In this document: positions 5,298 through 5,485 of the stretch, piece after piece
How positions within the stretch are numbered: position 1 is the first letter of the stretch
Layout: every line of letters begins with the position of its first letter
Assembly (NCBI GenBank): GCA_052143655.1
Contig: JBKQSL010000537.1
Location: forward strand, 1 to 5,485
Length of the DNA: 5,485 nt
Reading direction: 5' to 3'
From: CAVSUR01 sp052143655
Lineage (GTDB): Bacteria; Actinomycetota; Actinomycetes; Streptosporangiales; Streptosporangiaceae
Notes under the pieces: model-generated
Told to the model about the DNA's origin: nothing
Databases searched by the model: none
The model's input: the letters and a program-made list of their open reading frames with translations, nothing else
Position numbers and translations under genes: made by a program

Positions 5298-5370
5298 ATC
5301 CTGCCTCCTTGCCATCACTCCGCCGGGCGCTCGCAGCGGCTTGCTGAACGTAGCTGCGGAACTCGGCGTG
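5284..5370 (-). pseudogene. In-frame remnant after the TAG of the SHOCT-like gene
   Basis: Directly after TAG the same frame stays open for 28 codons. It reads HAEFRSYVQQAAASARRSDG, then a short tail to TGA 5284-5286. HAEFRSYVQQAA fits the conserved continuation of PLDc_N/SHOCT-like proteins, so this was probably coding. The typical C-terminal SHOCT helices are not seen. The end overlaps the GTG start of the next gene by 14 bases. Confidence 0.4.
5304..5310 (-). promoter_or_regulatory. Ribosome binding site AAGGAGG deciding a GTG start
   Basis: AAGGAGG on the minus strand is the strongest Shine-Dalgarno match in the window. It is 6 bases before GTG 5297, which makes that GTG a better start than the ATG at 5315. 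Confidence 0.7.
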
Positions 5371-5485
5371 CTACCGCTGTGCCCGCCCTGCCGCCCGCTC
5401 ACTCATCGAGCCGCCGCGGGCGATCAGGTACACCAGCACGCCGATGAGCGGGATGAACAGCACGAACAGGAACCACAGGGCCTTG
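5371..5485 (-). CDS. PLDc_N/SHOCT-like membrane protein, 3' part, probably truncated by TAG
   Basis: Only the last 37 codons lie in the window; the gene continues to the right. They encode a membrane helix, WFLFVLFIPLIGVLVYLIAR, then GGSMSERAAGRAQR and TAG (5371-5373). A helix of this shape followed by ARGxxMxER matches actinobacterial proteins annotated as phospholipase-D N-terminal-like (PLDc_N) with a C-terminal SHOCT motif. These are small membrane proteins of unknown role; no catalytic HKD motif is expected or seen. Relatives usually continue with a block like QxxEFRSYVRQAA. Exactly such a block follows this TAG in frame, so the stop looks like a CAG to TAG change. It is the first visible gene of a minus-strand run with the 99-aa and GAP genes. 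Confidence 0.6.
   Translation of the reverse strand, partial: KALWFLFVLFIPLIGVLVYLIARGGSMSERAAGRAQR

Noticed and set aside
1..5485. CRISPR array, tRNA, rRNA, riboswitch or attachment site
   Set aside because: No regularly spaced repeats, cloverleaf sequence or conserved RNA motif were found by reading both strands.

Overview
High-GC DNA whose protein families (SfLAP/GAP membrane protein, DUF7144-like and DUF1269-like proteins, LuxR regulator with a KSHMKSIYRKL helix) point to an actinomycete. Nearly all host genes lie on the minus strand. The left half is insertion-sequence DNA; the right half is a row of small envelope or stress-type genes, several of them broken. No CRISPR array, tRNA, rRNA, defence locus or biosynthetic cluster is visible.

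Left part (1-2992). Positions 1-686 are the 3' end of an IS1634-family element on the plus strand, entering from outside the window and damaged by an out-of-frame internal deletion. Positions 838-2828 are a complete 1,991-bp relative on the minus strand, with perfect 14-bp terminal inverted repeats, a 5-bp target duplication (gctga) and an intact 563-codon DDE transposase. Both elements sit inside one small membrane-protein gene of DUF7144 type. Its 5' part is at 2992-2829 and its middle part at 837-687. Removing the complete element and one copy of gctga restores the reading frame across the junction. The gene also carries about four single-base frameshifts.

Right part (2993-5485). Going leftward in the direction of transcription: the 3' end of a PLDc_N/SHOCT-like membrane protein with a probable premature TAG (5371-5485 and beyond); an unfamiliar 99-aa protein with CxxC and HxxxH pairs (4998-5297); an intact six-helix SfLAP/GAP family protein (4315-5001); a truncated, frameshifted LuxR-type DNA-binding domain (3810-4177); and a DUF1269-like glycine-rich protein with one frameshift (3180-3631). 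The first three overlap or are coupled by ATGA and look like one operon.

Taken together this looks like a co-oriented set of small membrane or stress genes being eroded by transposition and indels. The IS transposase, the 99-aa protein and the GAP protein are the only complete reading frames. The sharpest observations are the double IS interruption, the full definition of the IS ends, the concentration of CTAG sites in the IS termini, and the possible metal-binding protein coupled to the GAP gene. I see no convincing new system beyond these.
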